Of a stretch of 64,000 nucleotides of DNA, positions 19,246 to 29,900 are shown one piece after another. Under the pieces are notes generated by a model that searched no databases, was not told the DNA's origin, and saw only the letters and a program-made list of their open reading frames with translations. Origin of the DNA: Haematococcus lacustris (lineage: Eukaryota > Chlorophyta > Chlorophyceae > Chlamydomonadales > Haematococcaceae). How positions within the stretch are numbered: the first letter of the stretch is position 1; the number at the start of each line of letters is the position of its first letter. The stretch covers positions 7,648,058-7,712,057 of the forward strand of contig JASKMD010000011.1 of assembly GCA_030144725.1 (NCBI GenBank). The letters run 5' to 3'. The position numbers and the translations under genes are program-made.

Positions 19246-21506
19246 CACAGTAAAGTGCCTAATTCTGGCCACCCCGTTCCTCGTGTTCTCTCGTTTCTTC
19301 GCTGAAAGCCCCCGTTTTTTTGCCGCGCATCGCATTGTTAGGTAGTTACAAGGGTGGTTGGCGGGTCGCGTTATGTTTGCGCATTGTGGGAGGAGAGATC
19401 CTAGCACTGCCGGGACCGCCGGTTTTACCCGCATCCGGAGTTAAGGCCCGGCCGCGACTACCAGGAGCGTTTCAGGAAGCTTCCTCAACGCTCCTAGATA
19501 CCTTGGTAGGTAACATAGATGGTACAGTCGGCGCGCTGTGTCAAATGTGCGGCTGTTCGGCGGCAGCGCTTGTCATGTTGGCTCGAATATTTCTCATGTA
19601 GCAAAAATTGGGTTTTCTACTTGCAGAGCTCAGTCTCCGGCCCCTGCTCAGATGACCACCGCTTCTGCCACACGCGCTAGGAGGTCTAGCAAAGCTTCTA
19701 ACGGGGCACGCCACAGGGCTAGCATGCTCACAGCCGCCGCTCAGGCCCTCTTCAAGTACAAGAGGGGGGCTAAGCGCCCTTCGGTGCGTGCAGTGGCGAA
19801 ACAGCATGGCGTTCCCCGCTCCACCCTCGGTAACTTTATCAATAGGGGGGGTAGGGTTGCTAAAAGGGGGAGACCGACAGCTCTGACGGAGGCAGAGGAG
19901 TTGCAGCTGGTCAACATTGTCAAGGGGGCCCAAGCGCAGGGTAGGGGGGTGACCAGATTGGACCTCCTTGGAGCAGTTCAGCGGGCCTGTGAGGTCCGTG
20001 TGAGCAAGGGCCTGCCACACCCCTTCCCTCATGCAAGCCCCAGCAGCAAATGGATCAGCGCCTTCATGAGCAGGCATGGCTTGTCAATGCGCAAAGCCTC
20101 CCCCCAGACCAAGGCCCGAAGGGCTGCTGCTGAGAGCCAACATGCTCTCACACATTGGTATGACACACAGCTCATGCCAGCCTTGCAGAAGCGCTGCAAC
20201 AGCCGGCAGACATACTTGGAGCGGCCTGACCGGGTGTTCAACGCGGACGAGACAGGTTTTCAGCCACAAAGCAACGAGAGGGTTTTGGCTGAGACTGGGT
20301 CTAAGCATGTCTTCCAGGCAGCTGCAGCCAACCCTAAGCATAGCATTACCTGTGTTGCTTGGGGCTCTGCTGATGGGCAGGTGCTGGCGCCAAACTACAT
20401 AAATGCCGGCACCATGCTGACAGCCAATGCCTTGGGTGGGGTTAGTTTTTTCCCTAATTCAGCCATCATCCTCAAGCCCAAGACCCACATGATGGATGGC
20501 TCAGTATTCCCCAAGCTCCTGGTCAGCATGGCCAAGCAGGTACCTGGTGGGGTCAGCATCAGGAACCGCGTTTTGCTGATTCTGGACGGCCATGCCTCAC
20601 GGTTCAGTGCTGACACCAAGGGAACTGCGGCAGCCTTGGGGTTCGACCTGCTGATCCTACCTGGCCAATGCACACATTTTCTACAGCCCTGGGACCAGCT
20701 GTTCAGCAGTGTGAAGGCCAGCCATGGGAAGCTCGTGTCCGGAGCAGCTCAACTTGCCGGGAGTGGAGGTTTCCGGCCCACATTGCCCCAACGCATCAGC
20801 ATGATTGACTCCGCTCTCCACTTCTCAGTGGGCTTCAGCAGGGAGCCATTGAAGCGTGCGTTTGCCAAGACTGGCCTTTACCCCCCAAACAAGGAGCAGC
20901 TGCTGGCAGCAGCAAAAGCCTCCATCCAAGGTGGCAAGGGCATGGCGACCCTAGCACCATGGAAGCGCCTAACTGTGACCAACGATATGATGGATGCAGC
21001 TGTTCGGCGCTCAGCGGAGGAGCAACCTCCGTTGTATTTCCGGGCAGTAGACCAGTTCTACAACAGGCAGGAGCTGGAAGAGCAGGTTTCCATCAGGGCA
21101 GCTAAGTATGGCGGAGGGGCTCGCGTGTAAGGGGGGGTGGCACACTGTGATGCTTTAACTTATGACTCACAACACAACTTCCTTTAACTATTCCTATTGC
21201 ATTTGGTGATCAACCCCATGGTGAATACATGCCTTGAAATGCAGGGTAGGGTTTAAGTCAAAGTTGGGAGTATTGCAAGTGGCCAGATTTAGGTATAGTT
21301 AGTTTTGAAACACCCTATTTTGGGGGTATGTCAGAGTTTTGGCCGTGTTGTTTCAAGCCTGTGGATCCCAGACATGAGCTTGCTACTGCTGAGCAGCAGG
21401 TTTCAAGCCCTCCTCAGTGATATGAAGTTCATTCACTTTGGAGCAGTGGTAGAGAAGTTATGACGGTTTTGGCAAAGAAATGGCCGGAATTAGGCACTTT
21501 ACTGTG
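19246..21506 (+). mobile_element. pogo-like DNA transposon, full length
   Basis: The terminal inverted repeats CACAGTAAAGTGCCTAATT are flanked by TA duplications (19244-19245 and 21507-21508). The element is 2261 bp and encodes one transposase on the plus strand. The 3' non-coding part (21131-21440) matches 300-600 of the deleted copy. The reading frame is intact, so it may be recent or active. Confidence 0.93.
19538..21130 (+). CDS. pogo-like transposase
   Basis: 530 residues from the first ATG; a second in-frame ATG at 19652 (MTTASATRARRSSK) may be the true start, since residues before it look like leader sequence. Residues ~60-125 form the Psq-type helix-turn-helix (VRAVAKQHGVPRSTLGNFI, then RGRPTALTEAEE). 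Residues ~130-190 fit the second DNA-binding region. The catalytic core shows NADETGFQ (D237), LLILDGHASRF (D350) and THFLQPWDQLF (D386), the D-D-D pattern of pogo/Tigger enzymes. It cuts and pastes the element into TA sites. No lesion is visible. The deleted copy at 231-1751 shares its ends and could be mobilised by it. Confidence 0.92.
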   Translation: MSNVRLFGGSACHVGSNISHVAKIGFSTCRAQSPAPAQMTTASATRARRSSKASNGARHRASMLTAAAQALFKYKRGAKRPSVRAVAKQHGVPRSTLGNFINRGGRVAKRGRPTALTEAEELQLVNIVKGAQAQGRGVTRLDLLGAVQRACEVRVSKGLPHPFPHASPSSKWISAFMSRHGLSMRKASPQTKARRAAAESQHALTHWYDTQLMPALQKRCNSRQTYLERPDRVFNADETGFQPQSNERVLAETGSKHVFQAAAANPKHSITCVAWGSADGQVLAPNYINAGTMLTANALGGVSFFPNSAIILKPKTHMMDGSVFPKLLVSMAKQVPGGVSIRNRVLLILDGHASRFSADTKGTAAALGFDLLILPGQCTHFLQPWDQLFSSVKASHGKLVSGAAQLAGSGGFRPTLPQRISMIDSALHFSVGFSREPLKRAFAKTGLYPPNKEQLLAAAKASIQGGKGMATLAPWKRLTVTNDMMDAAVRRSAEEQPPLYFRAVDQFYNRQELEEQVSIRAAKYGGGARV

Positions 21507-21508
21507 TA

Positions 21509-22550
21509 CAGCCAAAGGACCAAAGGAGCAAAGAAGGGCAAGACAGTTCAGCGATGGCCATAGCCAGGGCAAGGCTGGTGCAAGGCAGGGCTGGTGCAGG
21601 TCATGGCTGAGGAGTGAAAGGCGCACCTTGCGGTGGCCCAGTCCTGCTGTTGCTTGGGCATGCTTGGGGGCATGGTCTGCTCGTCCTGCTCCCCAGTGGT
21701 GTGTCTGCATGACACCACACGAGAGTGTGACGAGTGGTGCTGCCACCAGGGTGCTAGGTGGAATGGGCTCAAACAGGCTGCAACCTGAGTGTGCAGCTGA
21801 TGCTGTGCAGCTGGCTTGCCATGTCAGCCCATCATCCAGCAGGGGCACTCACATGATGGGCTGCTGCTCCTCGGCAGGTGAGGTCAGCGGGTTGGTGGCA
21901 GGCCTGGTGAGGATGGAGAGCCCCGGTAGGTGCAGCAGTGCTGGCAGGGCTGGGTGGTGCTGGCTGGACCCCTGCAGCTGGGACTGTGATGGGTGCGAGG
22001 GTGGTTGGTCTGGGAGATGGTGTGGGCTGGGCGCATGGGCTGGCCCAAGCTGTGCACCTGCTTGCATGGGTGTGGAGCAGAGACGGGGCATGGGCTGGGG
22101 CTGGCCGGCTGGCTCCTGCCCCCGCAGCCGCTTGGCAAGCGCAGCTGCAGCAGCCTGGGCGCAAGTCCTATGGGCCAGTGGATCAGTGCGGGCTTCAGGT
22201 TGCTGCAGGCCATGATGACTTCAGACATCTGAGCTGTGACATGGCCGATGGCTTGTAGACTCTGTCCGGAGCTGTAGAAAGCTGCCTCCCCCTCCACATG
22301 GATCTCCACCCAGCCTGTGCTTCCAGCTGGCGTACACGTTGCACAACACGCACAGCGGGCAGCATGGCCCCCCTTCCGTCTGTAGGGGTGGGATTTGGAG
22401 GACAAGCCCATGCCTGCAGGCATGTGCACACGCCAGCTCCTAAAACCCCTCTTGGTAATTGGAGACAATAGATGAGAACTTGGCAGGGGGTCCACAGCTA
22501 ACTTCCCTAGCCAGTGACGCAGGGCTGGAGAGTTTGATTTAGTTTGATGG
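21509..22550 (-). other. Possible 5' exons of gene B
   Basis: The minus strand holds an open stretch with protein-like composition (22400-22190: STGWVEIHVEGEAAFYSSG, IGHVTAQMSEVIM) followed by Pro/Ser/His-rich sequence (22150-21850). Position and strand suggest it is part of the gene continuing at 19243, but splice sites were not resolved and no domain was recognised. Confidence 0.3.
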
Positions 22551-22987
22551 TGGTCATACTGGCATCAGCAGAGTGGGCAGCATGGAGGAGGGTTTGCCCA
22601 CCTTTTGGAGCCTAATCAACAAGGGATCGATGCAGTTGTCACTTCTGTGCTTCTGCCGTGGTCTTCTCCAAGTTTCAGAGCCCCTGAGCCAGCGCATGTT
22701 GGTCACGATGTTGGACATTGGGTCGGGCTCCTCGCACATCGCGCACTATCCATCGCGTTAATCAGGGACTCACAGATACTGGGTCAACGTACATCAAGTC
22801 CGCAGGCTCGGTAGGGTCGGATACCCGGCAACATTCCCGACCAGCTCAGCGTGTGGCTCAGCGCGGCCGCATTACGACGCTTCAATCCGCGTGTAAATCC
22901 GTGCAGAAATGAGTCCGGAAAAGCCGTTGTCCCTTACCGTGATTTACATTACATTGGTGGTTCAATGGGAGGGGTAGCCAGGAGGCC

Positions 22988-23350
22988 ATGGAGTTGAGGC
23001 TCCACCAGCAGCTCAGTGATGCGGTGGCAGATTATCAGCAGCTGCAGGCAGACATGGAGCAGGTGCAGGCAGCACGGCAAGAACTGCAGGGTGAGTATGA
23101 GGCATTGGACCAGCAGGCTGAGGAGTGCAACCATGCAATCCAGCTGCTGCAGCGAGACAAGCGCCAGCTGTCCCATGAGCTACGCAACGTCCGCCGCTGC
23201 CGTCCGATCGCCCCCCGGCTCACCCGGCATCAGCAGCAGCTACTAAACATCCTGATGCGGCACCGGGTACCACACCTGCTGGGTTGGGGCAGCCCAAGAC
23301 AGCTGCCAAGCGCAAGCGGTGACACAGTTGCGCAAGCGAGACATAGTTAG
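22988..23350 (+). CDS. Small coiled-coil protein in hAT-1
   Basis: 120 residues beginning MELRLHQQLSDAVADYQQLQ, then a continuous heptad pattern with Gln/Glu/Leu to about residue 68 (LLQRDKRQLSHELRN), followed by a basic tail. It is the only plus-strand gene-like frame in hAT-1. The second hAT carries a comparable coiled-coil frame at 32442-32966, again before a basic tail. This suggests, without proof, a shared accessory protein. Function unknown. Confidence 0.4.
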   Translation: MELRLHQQLSDAVADYQQLQADMEQVQAARQELQGEYEALDQQAEECNHAIQLLQRDKRQLSHELRNVRRCRPIAPRLTRHQQQLLNILMRHRVPHLLGWGSPRQLPSASGDTVAQARHS

Positions 23351-23710
23351 ACAAAGGTTGTAGTGCCCACCTCTCCCAACCGCACCTGCCAACTGCCTCC
23401 GTGCCACATTCCTGCAGCCGTTTTCCAAACCGACTATTGCTGCCGACGCGCATGCTCGCGTAGAGCAGCCTGAGCGCGCGGGCGGTCGTAGCGATGACTG
23501 CATGCTCCGCTACGGCTCAAATTTGAATCACTAACTTTGACGCTTTGCTGTGCACGGCCTACTAAGTGTTTAATTATTCTAGATGGGTGAAAGGTAGCTG
23601 TTTGGGTTGGCTACATTGTGAATTATCTAGCATAATATTTGGTGCAGTGGGTGCAAAGTTACAGCCGTCCTACTACCAAGGGTAGGTTTTCTGTTAGTTG
23701 GGGGCGCCCG

Positions 23711-23955
23711 AGGTCTGCGGGACGAAGCCATCTGCAAACACGGCGCCTGCGCGTTTGACCCGCTTTAAGAGTATTTCTTCCACCCGTCCTTCATCGTAGA
23801 GCAGTTTGGCGTCATGACGGAGTAGGAGAAGGCTCGCCCTGACAAAAGAAAATGAGCGATCAAGCTCGTGGGGTAAGAGGGCCACGCCCGACGACGGCAG
23901 GGGGTGCCTGGCCGTGGGCGGGGCGGCGCCGAAGCGATTGCCTTGAGTCGGATTG
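23711..23955 (-). pseudogene. N-terminal part of the gypsy gag, between hAT-1 and the RandI element
   Basis: On the minus strand this encodes HELDRSFSFVRASLLLLRHD, LYDEGRVEEILLKRVKR and FADGFVP. If the RandI element and one TSD copy are removed, the frame continues upstream without a break to an ATG at 53286 (MPSDMSVDGRSYGESVNP), which has an in-frame TAA just before it. At the other end the hAT-1 junction leads into 9076 with a one-base frame difference. I therefore read it as the same gag as 8498-9076. Confidence 0.6.
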
Positions 23956-26900
23956 ACCGACTCGCCATAGAAGAAGAAGAAGAAGACTACGCCTGTATTC
24001 ACCGGCGTGCATTAAGGGAGGAGCTACCGCCTGGGGCGCGGCCTGCTCCCACCGTCGAGAAGCAACAGACCCCCTACCCCCCCCCCCCCCTTTAGTAGCT
24101 CGTAGCCTGTAGCTGTTCTTGGCAATGGAGTGGGCTGCCTCTACCGCATGTCTCGTGAGCTTGTTTAGTAGCTTGATGACGTTGTTTTGGGTGACCCCAA
24201 GGGCCAAAAGGTGTTGGCGCGTGTGTGTTTCATATGTAATGCCGCCTATACCTAGTAGGATAGGTCGGATCTCGACCGTGTGGCCTTCCTTGCGGATGGT
24301 GTGTGCCAGTTTCGTGTGTTGGTTGAGAGCTTTGTCCAGTTGTTCTGCCCATCTGGAGTCCGCACAGTATTTGATTTCTACGATAGTGACCCGTTTGATG
24401 GCTTTGCCACGTTTGCCCGTCTTCTGTAGGGGCGTCACCATGAGAATGTCTGGTCTGGTGGTATTTTTGGTCGTTGCTGTCTTGAGGCCAAGTGCCCGTA
24501 GTGTTGTGTGTAGTGTGTCGTTAGGGAGGTCGAGGTTGTCTTTTGCACCCTTCTCCCAGCTGCCGGTGTCCGCAAACCGGATGCACCCGCCGAGGGTTCC
24601 TTTGCTGATGGCTTTGGCGATAAGGCGGCCGGCCCCGTTGTGCCTTTCTTGCACAAGTGGTAGGGTCGCGCTACAGCCCGAGAGGAGGTGTGTGGCACTG
24701 TCAGCCTCCCCACAGAGTGGGCAGCGGTCGTCTGTCGCCTTTTTCCAGCGCATAGCCAGCTTTTGGTTGTAGAGCCCTCCGGTTCGGTAGAGTAAGGCGG
24801 TTCTTTGCGCGGGGATGGAGATGTTCGTGTCGGTCATCACTCTTTCGGCCGCTCCCTTTGCCGCAGCTTTGGTGATATCTTGGGTCATCTGATAGTAAAT
24901 GCTGTCTTGGTTGGCGAGGCCTAACTTGTGCCTGCTGTGCATGTGTGCTCGCACGCTATGGCGGCAGTCCGGCAGTGGGGCGAGGGTTTCGCCGTCGGTC
25001 CCGTTGCTTAGCCATATGCCCCTCTCTTTACGTGTTGTCGGGTGGTACCCTTGTGTGTTGGCTTGTTCCGGGTGTAACGCTGCGTGCTTAGCAAGGGCAT
25101 CTGCGCCTTCGTTTCCGATGACGCCCGAGTGGGCCTTGACTTTGAAGAATTGGATCGTGTCGGGGCTGTCGACGATGAGGGTGGCGATGTCTGTCAGGAT
25201 GTCGTTATGTCTATGATTGATGAGGGACATAGGGTTAGCGAGAGCTCGGCGGATCTGATAAAGGGAGCAGAGGCTGTCGGTGGCGATGCGTCTGGCTCCC
25301 GCTTTGAGTGCCGCGTGTATCGCTGTGAGTTCTGCTTTGTTGATGGTGTTGTTCTCTGGGTCGTTCAGTGCAATGGTAATCAGGGCGTTGTTTTCTGGAA
25401 TATAGACCCCCGCCCCGACGCGTGCCGGGGCTGGCTCGGGTGTCTTAATGCAGCTCCCGTCAGTGTACGCTACAGTGGTCCATTCGGTGATGGCCATCCG
25501 TGGTAGCGTGGTGGAGTGGTGTGTGAGCTGGTGTTGGTTGCGTGAGTGCCCCGGCGTAGGTAGGGCCCTGTCCAGCGGGAGGCGGAGGTGCTGTTTGTGG
25601 CCACTGGGGAGGGTGGCTGGCTGTTTTTGGTTATTGGGTCTGTGATGGAAAGGGTGTGTCTCCCGGTCCGGATGTAGGGCAGTGGCTGTGCTAGCCATCC
25701 ATCCTTGCGGGTTGCCTTTGGTGGTGAGTAGTTGCCCTGCCTCATTCCATATGACGTAGACGAGGAGGGTGGCGTGTTTGCCAAGTTTGGAGCAGTTGGT
25801 ATTGGTGAGAGGTATGCTGGCCAGGTGCTGGCAGTACTCTGGGTACCGTCTCAAGGTGTCAATGTACTTGGGGTAAGAGATCCCCTTTTTACCAGGGATC
25901 AACATGATGGTGGCCATGGCCTCCTCCTGGTGTGCTGAGTGTATAGCATGGTTTACGCATTTCAGGGCCACCGCATCATCAGCTGGTACGTTCCATGTGG
26001 ACAGCCCAGTGTGACGTACGAGTAGGCAATTGTGGTGTGCCCCAAAGGCGGTGTCATTGATGTCGGGGCTCCAGTAGGTAGTAGTTTCTGGTCGAACTGT
26101 GAGTGGGTCCGCCCACCTTTGGACGGTACTTGTAAAGGATCGTGTGGTGTGCAGGGTGGTGAGGGCTTTGTCTTGTGCCAGTCTCATGGGGTGGCGGCTG
26201 CTCTGTGTGTCTTGTCTCCTTAGGAGGGCCACCAGTTCTGTGGCCAGGTTGCGTGTGTGTGGTGTGTGTTGTAACCAAGCGTGTAGGTGTTGGTGTTGCT
26301 GTTTGGTCAGGAGGCCTGCTGTGCGGCCCGACTCGTCGTGAACCGTTACGTGTTGCACTAGGTCGTGTTTGGGCATGATGGGCTCCCACGTGCTTACGTT
26401 CATCGCGGGGGTGGTCATGTGGGGGTGCAGTTGGAGGAAGGTTTCGCATCTGCCCGTCCCGACGATGTCCGTCTGCGGGTTGATGGGGTACGTGTGGAAG
26501 GTGGCCTTCGAGTGAAGGTTGGTGCACCGGGGCAGCCAGGTGTGCGGGTCCGGTAGTCCCTGCCGGGTGTGTGTTGGCAGCTGTGTGTCAGGCCGCGCGT
26601 ATCTAGCTTCTTGTATCCTCTTATTTTCCTCTTCATAGTCGCTGCGTCGCGCCAGGTAGTCCAGGTGTGCCGTGATGAGAGGTGCCGGTTCGAGGGTGGG
26701 GCGCCAGTGAACTCGTATAAGGTCCGAGTGCGCTGATAGACGCATAGTCGTTTTAAACTCGTTGCTGCCAAACTTGCATATTGGGCACAGCCAGTGGCTT
26801 GGTTCCTTGTGTCCCGACAGGAGGGCTTCCTCAAGGCAGGCTGAGTGGTAGGACCTCTTGCAGTTGTGGCACATTGGGCTGTCTCCTCTTGGTAGCCAGC

Positions 26901-29900
26901 ATAGCTCACATGTGCATACGTTTTTAGCCTCTTCCCTGCTGATGGGTTCTATGTGTGTGGGTGTATAGCCTTCTTCTGCACATAGTGGTAATGCCCATCT
27001 ATCTATGACTGTGGGCTTCCAATGCACCTTGTAGTAGTTTTCCTTGTTGATGCCGTCCCATTGCCAGCCCTCAATGCTGGTAATGGCCTCTTGGTGGCCG
27101 TACATGGCCCCTAGTATACTGCCTAGGTCCTTGGGTTTACATCGGCAGGCTTTATCCACCTTCCAGCTGGAGAGCCCTGGAAGGTCAAGGCCTACTATGC
27201 GCACGATATCCTTCGGGATAGTTTGGATCTGTCTGCCCTCAGTGTTCCGTTTCGTGCCCGCCTTGGGTCGGGTGGGCTTCGTTGGGGGCGATTGTGCTTC
27301 TTTGTTCTCTCGTCTTAGCAGCCGGGAGTTGCTCTTGATGGCCTCCTGGGCTGCGGGCGGTTGTGTTGCATGTTCGGTCACGTGCGTCGGGTTGGGCGGT
27401 TGTGTTCCCGATGTGGGCTTCTTGGCAATCACATACGCCCTGATATCAGCGTAGCGGTGCTTTGTGTCTTCTTCGACGTCGGTTGGTGCAAGCTCCGTCA
27501 AGCCCGCGGCCCATGGTTTAATCAGTCTTTGCGCAGCGGGCAGGTCGGAGGTGGTGTCTCGTTTGGCTGCGATGTCTTTCGCTTCTGTTGTGGTTGGGCA
27601 TCTGTCCTGGGTCGCCATGGTCGTTAGTCTGTTGAGGGCGATATAGTGTTTTTGTTTGACCTTGTTGTGGAAGCGTTCTTTAAGCATCTTTCCTGAGATG
27701 ATGTAGGTGCTGCCAGCGATGGTGTGTTGGAGCTCTGTGGCATGTCGGATGCCCAGGCTTTTGAGGCACGTCATGCAGGCACCAACTATGTCAAGTGGAA
27801 GGGGGCTAGTATTCTGTGTGATGAGTTGTCCAAGTAGTTTGGTTTCCTTAGGGTAGAGGTCTTGTCCTTCCTGAGTGGCAGTGAGTTGCGCCGTGGTAGC
27901 ATGCAGGAGTTGTCTGGCGCGTAGGGTGTGTTGTAGCATAATGAGAATGCGGTGTCCATGCTTGGCAGCTTGAGCGTAGAGCCAGGTGATCTGTTTGTGT
28001 AGTATGCTTCTGGTTATGTGGGCATGTATGGTGTCTGTGGACTGGAGACTGTGTAAGAGGGCTGTAGTGTTTCTGGAATGGTACTCTTTGGCGGTTGAGC
28101 TGATGCCCAGGCCGAGCTTGTCGATGTCCTCCCTGACGACGGCATTGGTTGTGCCTAGTGGGAGTCTGAGTTTTTTCTTAACACATTGGTTGATTGCTCT
28201 GTCGTAGAGGTCTAGATCTCCTGGTGTGCATGGGACCACGCAGAAGCTGTAAGCCAGACTGGGGATGATGGCTGTTTTGATGATGTGGATGGCTTGTCTC
28301 GCGCTGGCAAACGAGCTTCGTAGTCTTTCTAACTTCTGTCTCAGTTGGGACACCATGGCTATGTGTTGTGGTTTCCAGTTGAGCGTCATGGTAAGTAGGA
28401 CACCTAGGTAAGTGAAGGGGGCAGTCGGTTGGAGGTAGGTGACGGGCTTCCCTTGCAGCTTTACGGCTTGCAGTTCTCTACGCGCTTGCTTTTCCGCTTC
28501 TGCCGTAGTGCTGCATCTGCCGGATTGGTGCGCTTTGTGGAGCGCCGCTGTGGCGATGGTTTTGCTGTGGGATATGATGAGGTGGCCCCAGTCCGAGTAG
28601 GCGGAGAGCTTGTCGGCCTGGCAACGTAGATTGCTGATTGAGTTGCATAGGATAGCGATGTCGTCTGCATAGTCGATGCTGCCGATTGTAAATCGCCCGG
28701 CGCTGTCGGTTGTATCGGATGTGAATTTGTACCCCCGCGCTCCTACTTGGAGCCAACGCAGTAGGGGTTCGATGTAGATGAGGAATAAGAAAGGTGATAG
28801 GGAGTCGCCTTGGATGGTGCCCCGGTCAACGGGTACCGGGTCGGTGTGACCGTACGGAGTGTTGAAGCGTGTCGTTGCCCCCGTGTAGAGGTCCCGCACC
28901 GCATCTGTAGCGTCGGTGGGAAAGCCTAAGTCATGCATAATCCATAGCAGTTTGTCTTGACAAGTGGTGTTAAAGGCACTAGTGAAGTCGACCAGGAGCG
29001 CATATATATCTACTTTGGCTAGCTTGGCGTCTTCGAGGGCCATGACTAACATCTGGAGCTGTTGTGTGGTGTCCCTGTGAGAGCGGAAGCCTGCTTGGCA
29101 GTTACTTAGCATCCCATTAGCTTCAGCATACTCGCACAGCGCCCTAGTTATGAGGCTGGTCCAGAGTTTGTAGATGGTGTTGGCCAGCCCCACAGGTCTG
29201 TAGGCGTTAAGGTCTGTTTCCTGGCCCTTGTCTTTGTATAGCAGGCAGGTGTCACTGGCTTTCCATGCTGTGGGTGTGCAGCCAGTGGCCCACATAACGA
29301 TAAACAGCTGGTGAATGGTGTCCCTCATCTCCCATGGCAACATCTTGATGATCTCGTTTTCAATGCCGTCTGGGCCAGGTGCTTTGCCACCTGACAGTTT
29401 GCTGATGCATTCTTGAAATCCTGCTTTGTCCATGATGGCTGTGTGCATCCAGTGTACATTTTGGCAGGTGTGCAACGTGAAGGGGTCGTCGGCTTTGGGG
29501 CGGGTCCAGGGATAGTTTCTGGTCTGTGTGCTAGTGTAGTGACCGGTTTTGGGAGTCGGCGGCGTGAGCTTTTGTCTGTAGGCGGTGGTGATAATTCGGT
29601 TGAGGTCGGCCGGGGCGGTGCAGATGTTCTTGGTATCGGGGTCGGCTAGTGCCTGCTGTCCTTTGTGGTCGGTGCGAGAAGGGCGTAGTATGTATTTGTT
29701 GGCTTTTTTGGGTTGGGTGCTGATGAGGTGTTGCATTCTGAGACGCGCCTGTGCAATGGCCAGTGCGGAGTCATCGTCATCTAGTTTGTGGATTTGGTCG
29801 CGGTACGAGTTGGTGAGCTGGGCGAGCGCGGCTTGCACGTGATTTTCGGTTGTACCGTCACCCTGGCGTGCTTGCACCGCCTCCCTTACCTCCGCGTTGG

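Larger units (their letters stand above)
9077..23710 (-). mobile_element. hAT-like DNA transposon 1 (with three nested elements)
   Basis: The left end reads TTAGGCGCCCCCAAC (9077-9079 continued at 11016 after removing the nested Harbinger). The right end is its inverse, GTTGGGGGCGCCCG, ending at 23710. GGTCTGC flanks both sides (9070-9076 and 23712-23718; the eighth base differs). The ends and the 8-bp-type TSD match two other elements here (15952-17320 and 31398-39795). Without its nested elements it is about 9 kb. It carries minus-strand genes at 11783-14264 and 17633-19243 and a plus-strand coiled-coil frame at 22988-23350. Confidence 0.72.
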